A stretch of 64,000 nucleotides of DNA from Varanus komodoensis (Eukaryota > Chordata > Lepidosauria > Squamata > Varanidae), in NCBI RefSeq assembly GCF_004798865.1, contig NW_025336480.1, positions 22,214,154 through 22,278,153 on the forward strand, written 5' to 3'. The notes under the pieces are model-generated. The model saw only the letters and a program-made list of their open reading frames with translations, had not been told where the DNA came from and did no database searches. The first letter of the stretch is position 1. Every line of letters starts with the position of its first letter. Both the position numbers and the translations under genes were made by a program. Shown one piece after another: positions 46,490 to 58,440 of this stretch.

Positions 46490-47720
46490 GCACTAGCACT
46501 CTCCTGCCAGGAAAAGGATGGGGGTTGCATCCTTGCTCATTCTTCTGGACCTCTCAGCAGCTTTCAGTACCTTTGAGCACAGTATCCTTCTGGATAGGCT
46601 GGCTGAGTTGGAGGCACTGAGCTTCAGTGGTTCAGCTCCTACTTGGCCAGCCATATCCAAAAAGTGGTGCTGGGGAAATAGAGCTCTGCACCATGGCTTT
46701 TATGCCACGGGGTTCCATATTTTTCCTCATGTACTTTAGCATCTGCATGAAACCACTGGGTGAAGTCATCTGGGGGTCTGGGGTAAAGTGCCATCAGTAC
46801 GCTGATTGCACTCAGCTCTGCCTCTCGTTGTCACCTAATCCAGGTGAGGCGGCGATGACTCTGAACCAGTGTCTAGATGAAACAATGGACTGAATGGAGG
46901 CTAATAAACTGAAACTAAATCCAGACAAGATGGAGGTACTGCAGGTAGCTGGGTCCTCCGCCCAGATAGAGGGTATCTGCCCCATCCTTGATGGGGTTGC
47001 ATTCCCCAGAAGGACAGGGTATGGAGTCTGGGGGAATACTTGGGATCCCTGGTGGGGTCCGTGGCCAAGGGTGCTTTCCCTCAACTTTGATTAATCCACC
47101 TATCCAGACACACAGGACCTAGCAGCAGTAGTCCATGCACTGGTAGGCTCCTGTTCGGACTACTATAACATGGGCTGCTACGTGGGGCTGCTCTTGAAAA
47201 CAGTCCAGAAGCTTCAGCTGGTCCAGAATGGAGCTGTCTGCCTGTTGACAGGAATTTCCAGGTGAAAACACTTTACCAGCTCCACTGGCTTCTGACTGAG
47301 ATGTGGGTCCACGTAAAGATGCTTATCCTAGTACATAAAGCCCTAAACAGCTTAGAGCCTGGATATCTTGAGGAATGCCTCTCATGTGTGCCTGCCTGGC
47401 CTTTCAGGTCAGCTATGGAGGTCCTTCTCTGGGAGTCACCCCTTCAGGAGGTAAAGAGGGCAGCTACCAGGGGAAGGGTTTTCTCCACCGTGGGGCCCCG
47501 ATTACGAACCAGTTTTACACTTTTCGGAAAGCTTTATGCTTTTCAGTGCCAGGCCAAAACTTTTTTATTTTCACTACTTTTTTTATTGTTGACAATTTTA
47601 ATTGCTATCATTTTATTACATTTTTATTTTTGTGTCATGGGTACCATGGAGTAATTGCAAATGATTAATTGTAAAAAATAGTTATTTATTAAAATTACAT
47701 TTTGTTGATGTGTGTTTGTT
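46490..47720 (+). mobile_element. L2-clade LINE, reverse transcriptase to 3' end
   Basis: The longest L2 piece of the window. In order it shows the RT motif around ILLDLSAAFSTFEHSILLDR (46542 on), HQYADCTQLCL with YADC at 46798-46809 where active L2 has YADD, LKLNPDKMEVLQVAG (46900 on), CYVGLLLKTVQKLQLVQN-like text near 47180-47230, LYQLHWLLTEM (47265 on), and SLEPGYLEECL. These lie in different frames, so several frameshifts are present. An AT-rich 3' UTR follows to about 47720. The first Asp of the YADD pair is kept and the second is Cys, so the enzyme would be inactive even without the frame breaks. Confidence 0.85.
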
Positions 47721-47879
47721 TTTTTCCTTCACTGATTACTTACTTACTTAATTGCCCTTTTTAGTTTGATGATAGTAAGAACATTATTATATTTTCTGTG
47801 GGCACTCTGGTATAAGATGGGAGCAGGTATAAGATGTGGGCAAGCAAAGTGGAAGGACCTCTGTGGAAGAACTTTATTT

Positions 47880-48062
47880 TTATTGATTCTATTTTATTTG
47901 TTATATATTGTTGTGTTTATTTGTGTATGTGCAAGCATTTTAAATTGTTATACTGCATCTGTATTTTAAATTGCTATATTGTTATATTATTTGTTTTGCT
48001 GTAAACTGTTCTGAGAGTTTTGATAGCTGTGAACAATATACAAAAGCAGAAAATAAAGAAGC
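47880..48062 (+). mobile_element. LINE-type 3' tail
   Basis: AT-rich sequence ends in GTAAACTGTTCTGAGAGTTT, TGATAGCTGTGAACAATATA and AAAATAAAGAA, the shape of an L2-type 3' end. It may be the displaced end of the LINE at 46490-47720 or a separate insertion. Confidence 0.45.
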
Positions 48063-51000
48063 ACTGTGGGCAGGTCGGATCAACAAAGGTGGAGGAAAGT
48101 ACTTTTCCCAAACCTGTTTCCCCGTCTTCAATACATCCATGTACTGGATGGATACATCCATGCAGGATGGAAAAGGAAGAGGAAACGCAGAAGATGAGGA
48201 GAGCAGATCTGGAGATCCCAGTCAGAGATCTCATGTGCCCTGTTTAGCTTTACTCTAAGCACTAGCCAAAAACCTCAGTTAGAAAATGAGGGGAGGGATG
48301 AGTGACTGAATTTTAATAAGTGGTTTTGAGAATGAGCCCAGTTATACTGGTCTAATCTTTGAAGTCTCCTATTTGTTTTTTCTAGAAACACTGTAAAATA
48401 GCAGGGCCAAGCTAGGCATGGGCAGCAAAGTCTGTGATTAGAATATCCCAGTCTTACACACAAAACAAAATCAGAACAGGCACAGCTCATCTCCCGAATT
48501 ATATCAAGATTGTGGCAGTGGAGAAAAGTGGTCAATTCAGTGTGTTTAGCTGGATTTTATTGTGATTGTGACTACAGGTGGCTTAGGGTCCAAACGGAGG
48601 CAGTCAGCAAAGCTGCAGCTCGTGATTGTTCTTGGCAATAAAAATAGCGGTTCTCTTAGGCATCCATTTTGCTCTGGCTTCTCCCATGAACAAACCTGAC
48701 ACTTAACCCATGCCACTTTCCTGATTAAAATCTCAACCACTGCTGTTCATCCATGGAAGGGAACTTACAAATACCTGCATAATTGCATGTTTTTTCATAT
48801 GGGAATGTGGGAGGGATGGAGAGTAAAGACATATTTTAAGGATAAAAAGCTATTTTTCAAGGAGTGACTGTAAATGAGAAAATGACATGGTAGGCAAGGG
48901 TTAAACCACCTCCCATCCAACCCTGGAATGACATTAAAAAAAAAAAATCATGGGAGATCGTAATCACAGCTCTCCTGAGCCACAGACCTGGCAAAAAGCA
49001 ATTCGGCCTCAGCCCAGAACTGCCACTTTAGCTGCATCTTTAGAATTCAGTAAACTTGCATCATCATTTTAAAACAGATGAGTTTATAGAGGGAAATTTT
49101 AAAAGTCCAGCTTTAGTCCAAGCCCTCTCTGCGTGCTGCACCTCCACAATAAGCAGAAGAGCAGGCAGGAGAATACTTTAGTATTATGAAATAGGGAGCT
49201 GGGGAGAAAATGAACCCGCTGTTCCTTTCTGTAGCACAACGTCTAAATGGGCGCCGTCGTCATCGCCACCATCAGTCCTTAATAGACTCTAGTGCTGAGG
49301 GCTATATTGCGTGGTTCTCGGAGTCCATAAATGGAAGATGCTTAATCCGCAAGCTCCTTATAATGTTCTCGAGCAGCCTCGGCCACAGCCTGAGTTGCCG
49401 TGCCTCTTCAAAGCATTTCCAAAGCACACAGGAGTAAGAAATGTAAAAACAAACTTGTGCAGCTGCTGTCTGAGCTTTCCCATCCTTGCTGCAGCTGCAG
49501 AGAAGCGTTTTAGTTTCTCTAAAAGCACTTCAAAGGGTGCTATAGATATGAACTTGGGTTAATTTAAAGCTGTTCCAGGCTGCTTATCCATTTCTAGTTG
49601 AGAATGTATACATGCATGCTGCCCAGGGAGGGAGTACAACCCCCCCCCCCCGCCCCCATTCACCTTATAGTGTCTGCAGTTAACATTGTTGAATGTTCTG
49701 TTGACACACTAGAGGTCTTGGGATCCCATGCAAAGAACTTTGAGTCTCCCGAAATTATTTTGTGTGAATTCTATTTTATGGGCAAACATTTTAGCCCAGA
49801 CCCAAAGAAGGGACACTAATACACAGGACCAAACTGGACTCCTGGAATTGCTTTCCTTGCTGTGATGTTTCCCCGGGTTTCTTGGCCCAGGCAACAGGAA
49901 CAGCTGCAAGGGGGGCAGGAAAGGCACTAAGAGTTGCTGTGGTTCTGTGTGTCCACGTGGTTTGTATTTTGATCATAGTCATGACCATAATTCTGATTTC
50001 TACTGCAAGTGACAATCTGGGAGATTAAAGTGGCTAAGAAAAAGCCCAGTGCAAGGCGTGTCTTCCGCATTATGGGATGCAGGGGAGACTACGTACGTAT
50101 AAGATGACAAAAGATTGTGTGAAAGGTGCCTGTGCTCATTTATATGCATAGATGCAAATTTAGAAATAATTATAACAAATACATCTCACCACAGTGGAAC
50201 AGAGTGCAGCCAGGTGCCCTGCCTGGCTGAGCAGTTTGCTGTCCAGGTGCTGACGTGGATGGGAAGCATCAGGTCTCCTGCTGACTTCCTTCCTTATGCT
50301 TCTTTCACTTGAAAAACTGGACTTGCACAGGTCAGCCCATCAGATATCTTCCAGCAGAGGACTGACTTCTGCAAAGCAGGACACACACCCACCCATAAGG
50401 TGTATTGATGTGTGCAAATCTGGGCTTGCCTTCACAGAGGAGAACACAGGTCCTATGCCTCCATTTCTTTCAGACACTGCTGTGAATGCACCGAAAGCCA
50501 GACTGACCGAAAGCCATCCCTGGCAGTCACATTCAAAGCAACACTTATTCATTGGACAGAACTGATACATTCTGTCAGACCGTGGCCTGGGGCACCGTCT
50601 GAAGGCACATTAGGCATCCACCGTGGAGAAGCTAAGCAGGTCTGGGGCTCGTCTGACTTGTAGCCACCTTGAGCTCCACATAAAATTGTGTGGGAGACAC
50701 TTCTGCATTTGGCAAGTCACTGCTTGAATCTGTTCCCTTCAGTTAGTCCTGATAAAACCAGTTTCTTCTTTTCTTAAAAGTTTGTTGGTCATTGATTTCA
50801 ACACATGCTGGAAAACAGATTACTCATTTGTTCACCTTTGGGAAATAACACAAGATGAATTTTGTTGGGCTCTCTTGATTGTGGTATGTAGGAGATTGAT
50901 CCTAACTTTTGTGGGATTAATCTTGATTTTAAGTTTTCTTTTCCCCCCTCTTATTTTACCATATATACATCCAGGAGCTGTTGGGAACTGAAAGCAGTTT

Positions 51001-51344
51001 AGAAATGCAAATGCAAATACAAAAACAAGATAAAAATATTAAATCATTATTAAAATCATAAGAAAGCCAGTCCCCTTATGTTCAGAATAACTAAGATTGG
51101 TAGTAACTAAGAGCTTGTGTTTGCAAAAAAAATTAGATTATTTGGTTATAGAAACAAATTGGTGGGCTAGAACTTTATTAGTGTGATTTTATATTATCTA
51201 TATAATAGCAGAAGTGGTCAAATGTTTTCATAGATAACCTACTACCAGGTAAACTTTATATGTAACTCATGTGTGAATATCAATTTTTGATGCATTCAAA
51301 TGTAAGTTCCATTATGAAACAAGATCAGGCAATAGTTATGTATA
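48063..51344. other. Mostly unrecognised
   Basis: Holds a C-rich run at about 49640-49657. A possible 5S- or LINE-like scrap near 50617-50690 (AGAAGCTAAGCAGG, then TTGTAGCCACCTTGAGCTC) is too short to call. No gene is supported. Confidence 0.45.
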
Positions 51345-51665
51345 CACACATACATAACAATTATAGGAAACTTCTCTACATGAACCTCTGTTAATCCTCC
51401 ATGCCAACTTTCAGTTTAGTCACAGAATTGAAATCCCAGCATTGTACAAACTTTTCTTCTCCTGCTTTTCTACCTCATAACCTCAAGGTGGCACTGTGGT
51501 AAAGCAGTATAGTGCAACTACACAAGAGGAAACTGTGCTTTCTTTCACTCTCACAAGTGTTTTCCCTTCTGTTAAAAAAATCCTCACTGAAAGTGTGGGT
51601 TCAGCACAAGCAAAACTGGAGAGTCACATTGTCACCAGAAGAACCTGTAAATTACCATAGGGGGG
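51345..51665 (+). repeat. Unclassified repeat Y, copy 2 (uninterrupted)
   Basis: The longest unbroken copy. Key blocks are AAGGTGGCACTGTGGTAAAG, TTTCTTTCACTCTCACAAGT, TTTTCCCTTCTGTTAAAAAA and AAACTGGAGAGTCACATTGT. There is no coding frame and no tRNA-like box. Class unknown. Confidence 0.55.
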
Positions 51666-53139
51666 AATAGGGGGAAATGAGAACACAATCAGTCGCATTT
51701 AGGAAAGCCCATGCTTAGCTTAAAATGAGAAGACTGAGAACAAGTATGGAATTATGAGAACAGAAGAATATGAAATATGTATGAGATTGTGCTACACATG
51801 ATTCACAGTTATATCCACATTTTCCATCCTTGTTCAGTTACATTCACTGTGTCTCCTTTTGCTGATGTTGGTTTCCAATGACTTATGCCAGGTAAATGTG
51901 TTTGTCTATGAGGTGCTGGAAGTCTCTATTGCTTTTGCTGCCATAGGCTAACACAACTACCTTTCTGCAAATCTTTCAGACAAGTCATCCTTAACATAAA
52001 CAGATGGCAAGAAATAAGGGATTTTGTTGCATCCCTAGGAAACCATCTATTTTGATCCCTATTTATCTAGTCATTGAAATATATGTCTGAACAACCAGGC
52101 ATGGACTTAGATAGCAGGACAACCTACTTTTCAACCACAGATTTTTGCAACGCCTGTCTGTCTGCACATCAGGATCACTATATTATCCATTCCTTCATCT
52201 GGCTTACTAGTTGGTTCACAGACTTCTACACCCTCATTTATTCTGTGGGAATGCTGCATTCCCCCATGCTCACTTTAATCCACCACTTTTCCAGGTCTCT
52301 TTTCAGATACAGCTTTGAGTTACAATGCACAGGTGTGAAAACTTAGTTGGGGGCAAAATATAATAAATAAATAAATAAATAAATCAGGGCGGGGGCTTCT
52401 AACAAAATAAGAGTTTGTTGAACCTGGTGATCCCAGAAGATCACACATATCAGTCAGATGTCACCCTCTGCACCCCATGGGGAAAGGTGGGGAGAAACAA
52501 ATATTATCATACGTTGGCTGCTAAGCCAAATGGGAACTGTGACTTTACTTGTGTTTATAACCACAGTAATTCTGCACAAAGCCCAGCTTTGACTCATTCT
52601 ATGCTCAAAAGCTTTGATTTGCCAACAGCTCTGCAGTTTCTCCCCCTTTTTAGTACACCAGTTACTGATGCTGGGAAATTGCTGGAGCTGACTGCTAAGT
52701 ATAAAACAGGACAACACACTGTTCCTTGGCAAGGCTTTTGCCCAGGAAGAAAAGGCACCTTGTTTGATCTTCATTAGGCACCAATGAAGACTACGTATTC
52801 ACACCTACTTATCCTAGTTTAACTATCATTGCTTTCCCCAGAGATTCCTGTAAATAGGGCAGTATGGAAAGCTGACAGGCTACCAGATCAATTCATGCTC
52901 CACTAGCAGGAACAACCACTAGCAAAACGAGAACCTAGCACGGCTAGTGCAACCCAAGAAACAAGCCAGAATTGCCACTTCTGGAAGCGTACGAGTCAAC
53001 AGAGCTCCCTTCTGGGGGTTCCTCTGACGTGGCCCTTTCTGGAAGATCAGGTGAGCTCAGGTGTGCTGGCCCATCCTACATCTTTCTGCATTTCCACTTG
53101 TGTACTTGGAAGCATTGGCTACCACCCTTGAGGACTAAT
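51666..53139. other. No recognised feature; (AAAT)n at 52361-52384
   Basis: A GGGGGCAAAATATAATAAAT-type end before the AAAT run could be a LINE tail, but the upstream sequence is not recognised. Confidence 0.4.
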
Positions 53140-53149
53140 ATAAGCCTCT

Positions 53150-53245
53150 CGCGTGTTATTTATGTTGTTGTTGTGAACTGCCCAAAAAGTTTCAGTTATT
53201 GGAAGGTATGCAGACAACAACAACACCAACAACAAGTATTCACAT
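53150..53245 (+). mobile_element. LINE-type 3' tail with (CAA)n
   Basis: TTGTTGTTGTGAACTGCCCA then AAAAAGTTTCAGTTATTGGA and AGGTATGCAGACAACAACAA is the tail signature shared with 26700, 37685 and 57190, followed by a CAA-rich tail. Confidence 0.6.
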
Positions 53246-53604
53246 CTGATCGTTGTTCATACAGATGAAAACACTGTGCGCCATTTGCACCTGAACATTC
53301 TGGCAAACGTGGAATTTACTTCCAGATTACCCATCTGCGGCATTAAGCCTCAAGATAAAAATATCATTAGGCTGAACACGGACTTAATTCATTTCTCCCT
53401 TCTTGCTTTTCTTCTTTCTTTCTTTCTGATGACTGAAGTGTTTGAAAGCAGGCCTGCTGCTCACAGTGGGGCTCTGCATCCCCCTTTGGTCACTTTGTAC
53501 CGTTTCAAGACCTGCTGATCCAAGGGTGACAACAGGGTGAATGAACTGTGGGTGCCCCGTGAAAAGTGCGACCTTTTTTGCACCACTTTAAAAACCTTTT
53601 GAGT
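53246..53604. other. No recognised feature
   Basis: A short TTTC-rich run near 53409-53427 is simple sequence. Confidence 0.5.
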
Positions 53605-53705
53605 TGCACTCTTGTACATATTTGCCTGGGAGCAAGCCCCACTGACCCCATCTACTTCTGAGTAAAGATGCAGTGAAAAACATTTCTGCCAGGCTGCAGA
53701 AAAGC
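53605..53705. repeat. Palindromic short repeat, AATCCTATGCA type
   Basis: TTGCCTGGGAGCAAGCCCCA, then CTACTTCTGAGTAAAGATGC, the two halves of the family. Confidence 0.55.
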
Positions 53706-55796
53706 TCTGTCTTAGCTCACAGGCTTGCAGAGGCCCCTGGCAAGGAAAGTGTTAACACCAACATAGAAATGAGGCTGATATTTTATTAACCTTTTGCAAA
53801 GAGAATTGTTAGTTATGGGCAGGAGGCCTTAGGAGGGAAGGAAAAGGCCACTGGGCCTAATAAGCCTTGCCCCTTTGGGGCAACCTTGATCTCTGCCTCC
53901 GTCCAGGAATAAATTATGCTGAGGCTCTTCCTAAGCTCATTTATAAAATCTCATTTAAGGACCTGCCTTGGCAATTTGTCCCATATATAAGCTATTCTAG
54001 GAATTCAGAGGCACCCGGCCAGGGCCCAGGCCTAGAGAGCCATGGGTACACATGGGTATTTCAATATATGGGCAGCTTTTTGCTGGGACTTGAAATTATT
54101 CATTGTGTGGTGTCAGCAGTTGTAGAAGTATGCTGGAGAATGAAGATTTTAAAAAGTCAGGAATGACGTGCATGTGTGTGTGAGAAAGACAGAGAGAGGG
54201 AGAAGTGTCCTGTAGTAAATGTACACAACACAGAAAGACAGAAGGATGTTGCCTGCGAATGTGTGCTGCTCTGTGTGGAGAAAATAATCAAGGTTCCCAA
54301 GAACGTACTGATTGAATTATTTGTAGCAACATTTATTACCCAATCAGTGGGTGACTATAATGTTCAATGCCCCCATGCCAACCAGCCATTTAAATTTCCC
54401 ACAATGCCCCTGAGCAGCACTAATTCTTTGTCACCAGTATTAGCCAGCAAGTGTGCTTGAAATGAATGCCATGGGTTCTTTTGAGAGACGCAGTAGCTGT
54501 GGGGAGAAGCAAGGCTTTCCCCAGGACAGGATATTATTCTTCGAGTGCTGGGAAAATGTGGTATCTCCATCAAAGGAATGTGACCTCAGGGGATGTTGCC
54601 CGAACTGCTAACAACGAGTGGCGATGGCCTGAGCCCAGAGAGCCAGTTCCATGCACCCACAGGAACCTCAGACCTCCAAGGTGCATGCATGGCAAATCTT
54701 TCTTGCAACGTTTTTGAGGGAAGTCTGAAAAGCCTTGCGACAGTCACATGGGATTCAGTCTCCAAAGGAGAACAGCCTTTCTAAAACTACACCTCAAGAA
54801 TGCTGGGCATGCCTGAAGCAGTGGGGTGCCCCCAGTGGATCACAACCGTAACTTCGCATGTATCCTTTTACAAATGGGGGGTCTGGAACTGGCCTAAAGC
54901 AGTGGTTGCAACATTTGGGTTTGTATCTGGCTAAGAAGAGGAAGGGAAACGTGTGGCGGCTTTGCTTGCACTACCATTGGAAGCTCCGCGCCCCTCCTTC
55001 TCTGTTCTCGTTGGTGTCCAACCCTCAGTCAGGCATCAACACGTATCAGCCGTGCAGTCCCATAACTGGTTCTGTCTTCTGCACTGGGCTTGCCGAGCCG
55101 TTGCAGTCTCGCGAGCCTGTTCACATACCCATGCTGCACGCTGAAATTCATTGTGGAAAGATCTTCACAGCACATCATCCGACTCCACGTGTGCGGGACT
55201 TAGACAATTTGCAACTCCCTGATGCGGAGCGACTGCCATGAGAAAATGTACTCCCCAGCGCAGAATTAGCAATCGTTCCTTTTTTCAACAAGGAAAGGGG
55301 AGTTGTACCCAAGAGATTCCTGCAAAGATTTCCTTTTCTGTAAAACTAGGTAGACATCCCCTAAGAATGAAAAGGTTGGCTCCTTACATAATTTCAGAGA
55401 CAACCTTAGAACTCAGTATAGGTGGTGGCACATATTAAGCCACGCTCACCTCCCATGGCTGGCACAGCTGTGGTCTTATACTGCCCTCTGCAGTCCCAAA
55501 ACATTCCTGTCATTAATTCTGAAAGCCAATAGCCGGTGCAAAGCCTTGCCAAATCTGTCCCAACCTGTGACATAGGGAAGATGCCAGTGGGTCAGATATC
55601 AGGTACATAAGCTAGTTGTTGTCAGGCTCAGCTACACAACAGGTGGAGAGTAAGGATACAGAGCGTCACGCTGCTTGGACTCTCCAGCAGAAATGCTCCA
55701 GCTCAGATTTATTGCTTAGTATAGATGCCATAAATGAGGCAGTGGGGTGGGGGAAAGTTTAGCTTCCCTCGGTTTAGAATCATTCCAAATTCACAG
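53706..55796. other. No recognised feature
   Basis: Open frames at 54176-54460 and 54858-55241 have no domain and no repeat is named. Confidence 0.5.
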
Positions 55797-55868
55797 CATG
55801 ATCCTATGCAAGTACATTCTGAATAAGTCCCACTGAGTTAGTCCCAGGTGAATGGGTAGAGGATTCCT
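55797..55868. repeat. Palindromic short repeat, AATCCTATGCA type
   Basis: CATGATCCTATGCAAGTACA, then AATAAGTCCCACTGAGTTAG and AGAGGATTCC. Confidence 0.55.
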
Positions 55869-56904
55869 TCCACAGATTTCTGAGGATTGACTCCATGGTC
55901 AAGAAATCACAGAAAGTTTCAGGTTGCTGCCTTTTTTACAGACCCTGCTTCTACTCCTGCAGGGTCAGTAAAAAGGTAAATGTAAATGTAAAAAGGTCAG
56001 TAAAAACTTAAAATGTGACGCAGAGAAGTGAAATGTCCTTACTAGTTAATTCTGCCAAGACAGGCTTCACTGTGTACTTGGAGGCCTGGAGTTAAAAGTA
56101 CAGGAGCAAAGCCAGGGCAAAAGGGGGGTGGGGTGTTAATTAATTAGCTAACGTGATCTTGCTGGGCCACATCATGCTGAACTCAAACACTGATCCCACA
56201 TTATGGCCAATTTCCCAGACAGTTGGGGTTTTGGGGGACAGGAGTGAGAATGGAGCTCAACACCTTAGGACGAGGGTGGGGAAGCCCCTGGCCATGGGGC
56301 CCAGCTGGGAGGGGAATCCCTGCTCTCTCTGATCCGTGGCTGGTGGTAGCAACAAGGGGCCCCCTCTCTGCCAGCCTCACTCGGAAAACCCAGCGTGCCT
56401 CAAGCACCACGGGCATGCTGGCCATTCACACTAGCGCAATGCAATTCACGTTAGCAGGAGCACTGTGTTGGAGGGTACCCTGGCGTGCTAGTTCTGTATT
56501 TACTAGAAGGGTGCACCAACTGCAAGAATGGCACGCAGACTGATTCTGCTCAGAAGGGAGTTTGCGGGCCACCCACTTTGACTCGCATGCCACACATGAG
56601 TTGTGGCTTGGAAGCCTCCTTCGTTCCTGCCACTGACAGCCAAGAGAAATAAAAACAGTGCCGGGCAATTTCAGCCTTTTTTGCGCAGAAAGGCTGGTAG
56701 CATTGGAAGAATGGTCGTCTCATGGTGCCTTCCTTGTTATCCTCCGAATTGCAGATTCCCTGATAAAATGTGCCCTATGATCAGAAGGTGGACCCTTCCC
56801 TCCCCTGTCCCACCCTCCCATGCCTCATCAGCATTTAGAGAAAGGAAAGGAGAAGATGGTATTTTTGAAGCTGCGCAGTCTATGTTTCCATTGGCCAGTT
56901 GCAG
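55869..56904. other. No recognised feature
   Basis: A small local repetition of GGTCAGTAAAAA units lies at about 55963-56008. Confidence 0.5.
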
Positions 56905-56970
56905 CATTCACGCAGGTGGAACAAGTCCCACCGAATTCAGTTGAAGCTTCCTTCTGAACAGACATTCATA
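56905..56970. repeat. Palindromic short repeat, AATCCTATGCA type, partial
   Basis: ACAAGTCCCACCGAATTCAG then TTCCTTCTGAACAGACATTC is one side of the family pattern. Confidence 0.45.
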
Positions 56971-57189
56971 AGATAGACTGTTAATCTGGATCAAGCCAGT
57001 GATCCCTTATTTTAATCTGTGATAAACATTCTTAACAGGGCTGAGGCAAAAATCAGAGGCCCACAAATAACAGTTGGAGGACTGAAACATATTCAGATTA
57101 TTTTAAGCTACAACCATGGGCTGTTTTCATTTGTGTTTCATTTTATTACCTTAAACTGAACTTCTAATTATTTCATAAATGCAAATTCA
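56971..57189. other. No recognised feature
   Basis: AT-rich. Confidence 0.4.
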
Positions 57190-57285
57190 TACAAATATGC
57201 AAAATAAAAATAATCCACCCAGAGAGCATTGGTTGTTGGGCAGATTAAACAAATGATAAAGAAACAAATAAATAATATTCCAGAT
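57190..57285 (+). mobile_element. LINE-type 3' tail
   Basis: AATAATCCACCCAGAGAGCA then TTGGTTGTTGGGCAGATTAA and a tail of AACAAATAAATAA match the tail signature at 26700. Confidence 0.5.
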
Positions 57286-58189
57286 AAAACTGCTCTTCCA
57301 AAGTGTGGTTCATGGATACTTGGGCCCTGATAGAAGAAGCCCTTCCAGCTCTTCTGCTACAATAAACCTGAATATACAATTGCAGGCAAGGAGGAAGCAA
57401 GCCAGCAACATGCATGAACTAGCCAAGTGGTGCCACAGTTATTTAAATTTAATTAATTTCTCTGTTATATGTAGGAAAGAAAAGAGAACGCTCATAATAC
57501 TACAGGTTCATTTGCCATAATCAACAATAAATTTTCCAGCTGTATTGTACCAGTAAGTTCCAAACATAGGCTCATGAGCAGGAGTACCTTAAAAAGCTTT
57601 GGAGGCTCTTTAAAAGTCCTGGGCCAGAAGTGGGCAGTCATCATGGTTTTTGCTAGAACCACACGGTCTACCAACCACAGTCAGCTGCAAAAGACATACA
57701 CTTAAAATCAAAGAATGGGGTGTCTCTGAGAACATTCTGAACTTAGGAATTTGTTTTTCCTACCAGAACTGAATTGAGCCTACAGTCCTTGCAGAGAAAA
57801 GTCCTAATCACCCCAAGCTTTATTTCAGCAGTGGAAATAATTTAAGATGGAACGTGTTGTTTTGTTAATGCTATTGTTAATGATTTGGAATTAAGTCCCT
57901 TGTTGATGTACTATAAATCAACCAGAGATCCTAATATGCCTTTAGCCCACTTCTGCTTTATGCTAAGGACACAGCCATGGGAACAAGTTTCTGTCCCAAG
58001 TCCCAAGTTTCTGAATCAATATGCTATTGATAAGCACCCTTACAGGGAAATAAGCCTCACAAAACTTGATAATACACTTAGGATCACATTGCACATCTGA
58101 GACTAGGGCCAGCATGTAACTTAGTTTGAGTACACATACCTACACAGGCACGGCATGGACTCAAGATGGAAAAAAGTATTCTGTTCCTC
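57286..58189. other. No recognised feature
   Basis: AT-rich with no supported feature. Confidence 0.5.
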
Positions 58190-58440
58190 CAGGGGGCATA
58201 TCTAGAAGCATCAGGTGGAAATCACCAGAAAGCAGATTTTGACAACACAGGAGAAGAAACATCCTACACTTAAGAGCTGTTTGACAGTAGAACAGATTGC
58301 TTTGGGAGCCAGTGATCTGAGCTTTGTTGCAGATGTTTAAGCAAGACTGGAGGGCCGTTTGACTAGGATGCGGTAGCTGCATCCTGCAATGTGGGACCAG
58401 CACTTAGCAGGGGCTTGAGATTCTAGTGAAACATTAAGTA
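58190..58440 (+). mobile_element. CR1-like LINE 3' end, second subfamily
   Basis: AAGAGCTGTTTGACAGTAGA, ACAGATTGCTTTGGGAGCCA and GTTTAAGCAAGACTGGAGGG correspond to the CR1 3' pattern GAGCAGTTTGACAGTGGAAC, CTGCCTTGGGAGGTGGTGGA, TTTTTAAGCAGAGGCTGGATGG. It is more divergent than the copy at 23297, so older or from another subfamily. Confidence 0.55.

Noticed and set aside
50617-50690. Second 5S-derived SINE
   Set aside because: Only AGAAGCTAAGCAGG resembles 5S; the flanks do not continue the match.
52415-52777. 120-codon plus-strand frame
   Set aside because: Open on the opposite strand too (52454-52774) and no domain; composition effect.
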